The translations under genes and the position numbers were made by a program. A stretch of DNA of 64,000 bases, taken from contig NC_091673.1 in assembly GCF_042453785.1 (NCBI RefSeq), forward strand, positions 8,019,001-8,083,000, in the 5' to 3' direction. The DNA is from Malus domestica (lineage: Eukaryota; Streptophyta; Magnoliopsida; Rosales; Rosaceae). Under the pieces are notes generated by a model, which worked only from the letters and a program-made list of their open reading frames with translations, had not been told where the DNA came from and did not search any database. The stretch's first letter is position 1. Every line of letters starts with the position of its first letter. This document shows, in pieces, positions 61,411-64,000 of this stretch.

Positions 61411-62694
61411 GGGTAAAAGACTGTTTACTAGCCTCATGTTTCATGGTTTTCAACATTTAGTACATCAAGTTTTTTTCGTCTCAGAATCATACCTAAAGTG
61501 TAAATTTTGAAATAGTCTCATACATCCGTTAGTCAAACTGTTAAATCTGCCGTTAATTGTGACGTGGCGCCCATGTGGACAATGACTGGGCGCCACGTGT
61601 CAGAGCCACGTTTTTTTCTTCTTCCTCCGAATCTGGGGAAGTTTTTTTTTTTTTCTTCTTCTTCCTCCTTCTTCCTTCTTCCTTCTTCCTTCTTCTTCAT
61701 CCGAATATGCCCAGATTCGGTATTTTTTTTCTTCTTCTTTCTTCTTCTTCCTCCTTCTTCCTTCCCCTTCTCCTTCTTCTTCTTCTTCTTCTTCCTCCAA
61801 ATCTGGGGAAGTTTTTTTTTTCCTTCTTCTTTCTTCTTCCTTCTTCCTTCCTCTTCTTCTTCTTCTTCTTCTTCTTCTTCTTCTTCTTCTTCTTCTTCTG
61901 AATCTGCCCAGATTCGGCGTTTTTTTCTTCTTTTTTCTTCTTTCTTCTTCCTCTGACTGCAACTTTTTTTTCTTCTTCTTTCTCCTTCTTCCTCCTTCTT
62001 CCTTCCTCCTTCTTCCTTCCCCTTCTTCTCCTTCTTCCTTCTTCCTTCTTCTTCATCTTCCTCAAAAAAAAAAAAAAAAAACCTTCATCTTCCCTAGATT
62101 CGGAGGAAGAAGAAGGAAGAAGGAGAAGAAGGGGAAGGAAGAAGGAAGAAGGAGGAAGGGGGAAGGAAGAAGGAGAAGAAGAAGGAAGAAGAAGAAAAAA
62201 AAAACTGAATCTGGGCAGATTCGAAGGAAGAAGAAGAAGAGGAAGGAAGAAGGAGGAATGAGAAGGAAGAAGGAAGGAGGAAGGAGGAGGAAGAAGGAAA
62301 AAAAAAGAAGAAACTTCCCTAGATTCGGAGGAAGACGAAGGAGAAGGAGAAGGGAGACGGAGGAAGAAGGAATAAGGAGAAGAAGGGGAAGGAAGGAGGA
62401 AGGAAGAAGGAGAAGGAAGAAGAAAAAAAAAAGTTGCAGTCGGAGGAAGAAGACGAAGAAGAAAGAAGAAAGAAGAAAGAAGAAGAAAAAAAAAAACGTG
62501 GCTGACACGTGGCGCCCAGTCATTGTCCACATGGACGCCACGTCACAATTAACGACACATTTAACAGTTTGACTAACGGATGTATGAGACTGTCTCAAAA
62601 TTTACACTTTAGGTATGACTCTGAGACGAAAAAAACTTGATGTACTAAATGTTGAAAACCACGAGACATGAGGGTAGTAAACAGTTTTTTACCC
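61411..62694. mobile_element. Foldback or Mutator-type MITE with CT/GA-rich core, 1.28 kb
   Basis: Terminal inverted repeats of about 200 bp: the left begins gggtaaaagactgtttacta, the right ends gtaaacagttttttaccc. They pair through tacatcaagttttttt, tgtaaattttgaaatagtct, cttacatccgttag-like and acgtggcgcccatgtggac segments. Inside, a CT-rich half (61610-62075) faces a GA-rich half (62098-62495), so the whole element can fold on itself. No convincing target duplication was found (aattctt at 61404-61410 and aattttt at 62696-62702 is the best). Plants carry many non-autonomous Mutator-like elements beginning gggtaaa. The arms contain G-box-like cacgtg sequences. Confidence 0.7.
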
Positions 62695-62833
62695 AAATTT
62701 TTATGCTTTGTGTCCTGTAATTGTACACTTTATAAATTTTCTTTAAAAATAAAATTCAGTATTTAACTCCAATAATTTAACTTTAAATACAAATCAAAAC
62801 ATAGCATTACAAACTCAATATTTATCTCCCTTT

Positions 62834-63124
62834 GCCCTTGTACGCTTCAACAATCAAATGTCAATCGAAAAAGGAAATATGATCGAGAACTGTTGGGTTT
62901 TGAATTTGATTGCTACCTGGTGGGTTTTCGGCCTAGTAATATAAAGCTGCTGCCGGCTCCTCAACATGATGGACACGTGGCAAAAAATACCTTTGATTTC
63001 GTGTTCTTCATGTCCTTTTCCTTTGTACATATTATTCATGTTCTCCATGTTTTTCATGTTTTTCATGTCCTTTTGGTTAAGAATTCAGATACAAAGGCTT
63101 CATTTTCTTCAAGCCACGGTACCC
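62834..63124. repeat. Single inverted copy of the ~290-bp unit
   Basis: Reverse complement of the unit repeated at 59636-60790, ending aagccacggtacc at 63112-63124. It is more diverged from those four copies than they are from each other, which suggests that the four arose by later tandem amplification in the left arm. Confidence 0.88.
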
Positions 63125-63472
63125 CATCTAAGGACTAGTTTGGAGTTGATGTGCTTTTCAAAAGTAAGAGTAGAATTGTTTTTGCTTTCTACTGTTTTGG
63201 ATCCATGATTTGATAAAATAAAAAAAAACTTTTTTTTTCTTTTCCCAAATACAATTTTAGCCCCAATTTTTTTTATAAAAAGATGCTTATAAAATAATTT
63301 CAGTAATGTTAAATCAGCCTTCAATTAATAGCATAACAAGTGAACTTTTTGACTAAAAATACTAAGTAGGTTAATTTATTCACCAAATGATGTGTCAGTA
63401 TTTGTTAAGATCTAAACCTTACATTCTACGTCATTATGTGAGTAAAATATGATAAGTAAATTGGTCCCATTC

Positions 63473-63480
63473 ATATATAT
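63473..63480 (+). promoter_or_regulatory. Probable TATA box of the P450 gene
   Basis: The sequence tatatata (within catatatatagata) lies about 75-80 bp upstream of the ATG at 63554, a normal distance for a plant TATA box with a short leader. It is inside the right arm of the large inverted repeat; the mirrored site in the left arm is tatatata near 59458-59465. Confidence 0.5.
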
Positions 63481-63553
63481 AGATACATATCCCAGTGAAA
63501 AGATGTATTTATGTCCTCTCAATTGTGGCAAAATTTACAGATTGGGAGAAGAA

Positions 63554-64000
63554 ATGGATTTCTTGAGTTGCATACTACTAGGTCTAATAATTGCATGGAT
63601 CTCAATTCACACCCTCTATTATTCGCTTGGAAGACGATCATTAGATACCACAAGGCTTCCACCAGGACCAAACCCACTTCCCTTCATTGGCAATCTCTTA
63701 GAGCTTGGCAACAAACCCCATCTCTCTCTCACAAAGCTTTCACAACGCTATGGCCCAATTATGACTTTGCATCTCGGCCAAATAACAACCGTGGTAATTT
63801 CTTCATCAACCATCGCCAAATCAGTCCTCCGAACCCATGACCAACTCTTCTGCAACCGAACCGTCCCTGATGCGCTCCAAGCCTGTCAACATTCCAAGTA
63901 CAGCATGGCGTGGATACCGGTTTCAGCTACATGGAAAAACCTCCGCAAAACATGTAACTCGCAATTGTTCACCACTAAAATTCTAGACGCCAACCAAGCC
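63554..64000 (+). CDS. Cytochrome P450, CYP76-like, N-terminal part (cut by window end)
   Basis: A membrane-anchored haem monooxygenase of the endoplasmic reticulum. The first 149 residues are visible and the frame is open at the window edge. Residues 3-25 form the N-terminal membrane anchor (FLSCILLGLIIAWISIH). The proline hinge LPPGPNPLPFIGNLLELG is at 35-52. KPHLSLTKLSQRYGPIMTL (from about 54) and the helix C motif with Trp127 and Arg131 (ATWKNLRKTC), which contacts the haem propionates, follow. The text matches the CYP76 family, whose members hydroxylate monoterpenols such as geraniol and other small molecules; the substrate cannot be told from this part. The haem-cysteine region lies outside the window, so intactness is unknown. 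The ATG follows gaagaa. Confidence 0.9.
   Translation, partial: MDFLSCILLGLIIAWISIHTLYYSLGRRSLDTTRLPPGPNPLPFIGNLLELGNKPHLSLTKLSQRYGPIMTLHLGQITTVVISSSTIAKSVLRTHDQLFCNRTVPDALQACQHSKYSMAWIPVSATWKNLRKTCNSQLFTTKILDANQA

Larger units (their letters stand above)
59405..63536. repeat. Large inverted repeat, 4.1 kb overall
   Basis: The outermost arms match in reverse complement: 59405-59641 against 63119-63536, starting with aaattttgccacaattgaga on the left and ending tctcaattgtggcaaaattt on the right. They continue through aatgtaaggtttaagtctta / ttaagatctaaaccttacat and the phrase with gacacatcatttg. Inward, the left arm carries four copies of a ~290-bp unit (59636-60790) and the right arm one (62834-63124). 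The right arm has an extra ~200-bp AT-rich block (63128-63330), perhaps a MITE. The centre holds a separate foldback element; 60791-61410 and 62695-62833 are unpaired AT-rich DNA. The right end stops 17 bp before the P450 start codon. It may be an inverted duplication of the P450 upstream region or a transposon with long terminal repeats. Confidence 0.8.

Noticed and set aside
61564-62598. Frames of 100-277 codons made of Phe/Ser/Leu or Glu/Lys/Arg
   Set aside because: Products of CT/GA-rich repeats readable in several frames on both strands; low-complexity only.

Overview
This is nuclear DNA from a flowering plant, almost certainly a eudicot. The intron-rich genes are plant types: a single-chain plant urease, a DEAH4-type RNA helicase, mitochondrial complex I 51-kDa subunit, an NT-type C2 protein and a CYP76-like P450. 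They sit in AT-rich spacers filled with nested transposable elements. Some repeat styles (the tRNA-derived SINE, the long-TIR elements) remind me of Rosaceae, but that is a weak inference.

Layout. 1-772: tail of a possible upstream gene and AT-rich DNA. 773-7161: complete but decayed Ty1/copia element with 316-bp LTRs and a 5-bp target duplication; its leader holds an array of hairpins. 7787-13817 (minus): intact 18-exon urease of 835 residues. 15316-21625 (minus): full-length dead L1-type LINE inserted with a 13-bp target duplication into an already damaged ORF (21626-22649, continuing at 15151-15302). 23059-28060 (minus): intact 14-exon DEAH-box helicase of 700 residues. 28891-31694 (minus): 4-exon ankyrin-repeat protein of 764 residues. 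34881-41886: a probable solo LTR in whose TG-rich part a 4.6-kb non-autonomous DNA transposon lies; that transposon carries a captured gene fragment and a ~340-bp tandem array. 42345-43534: non-autonomous Mutator-type element with long terminal inverted repeats. 43965-46283 (plus): complex I 51-kDa subunit. 48670-53605 (plus): 8-exon NT-C2 protein of 1018 residues with a SINE in intron 6. 54478-56926: copia element broken off after integrase. 57822-58986 (plus): two-exon gene of unknown function. 59405-63536: large inverted repeat containing a four-copy tandem array in one arm, one copy in the other, and a CT/GA-rich foldback element in the middle. 63554-64000: start of a CYP76-like P450, cut by the window end.

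The genes do not form a pathway; they are ordinary independent nuclear genes (nitrogen recycling, RNA processing, respiration, specialised metabolism). Exon junctions were placed by eye from splice sites, reading frame and family knowledge; in the urease, helicase, ankyrin, NDUFV1, NT-C2 and two-exon genes the summed exon lengths are exact multiples of three with no internal stops. The least ordinary structures are the hairpin array in the copia leader, the gene-capturing transposon nested in the solo LTR, the LINE-interrupted ORF, two GC-AG introns (one readable in frame if retained), and the nested inverted repeats directly upstream of the P450.
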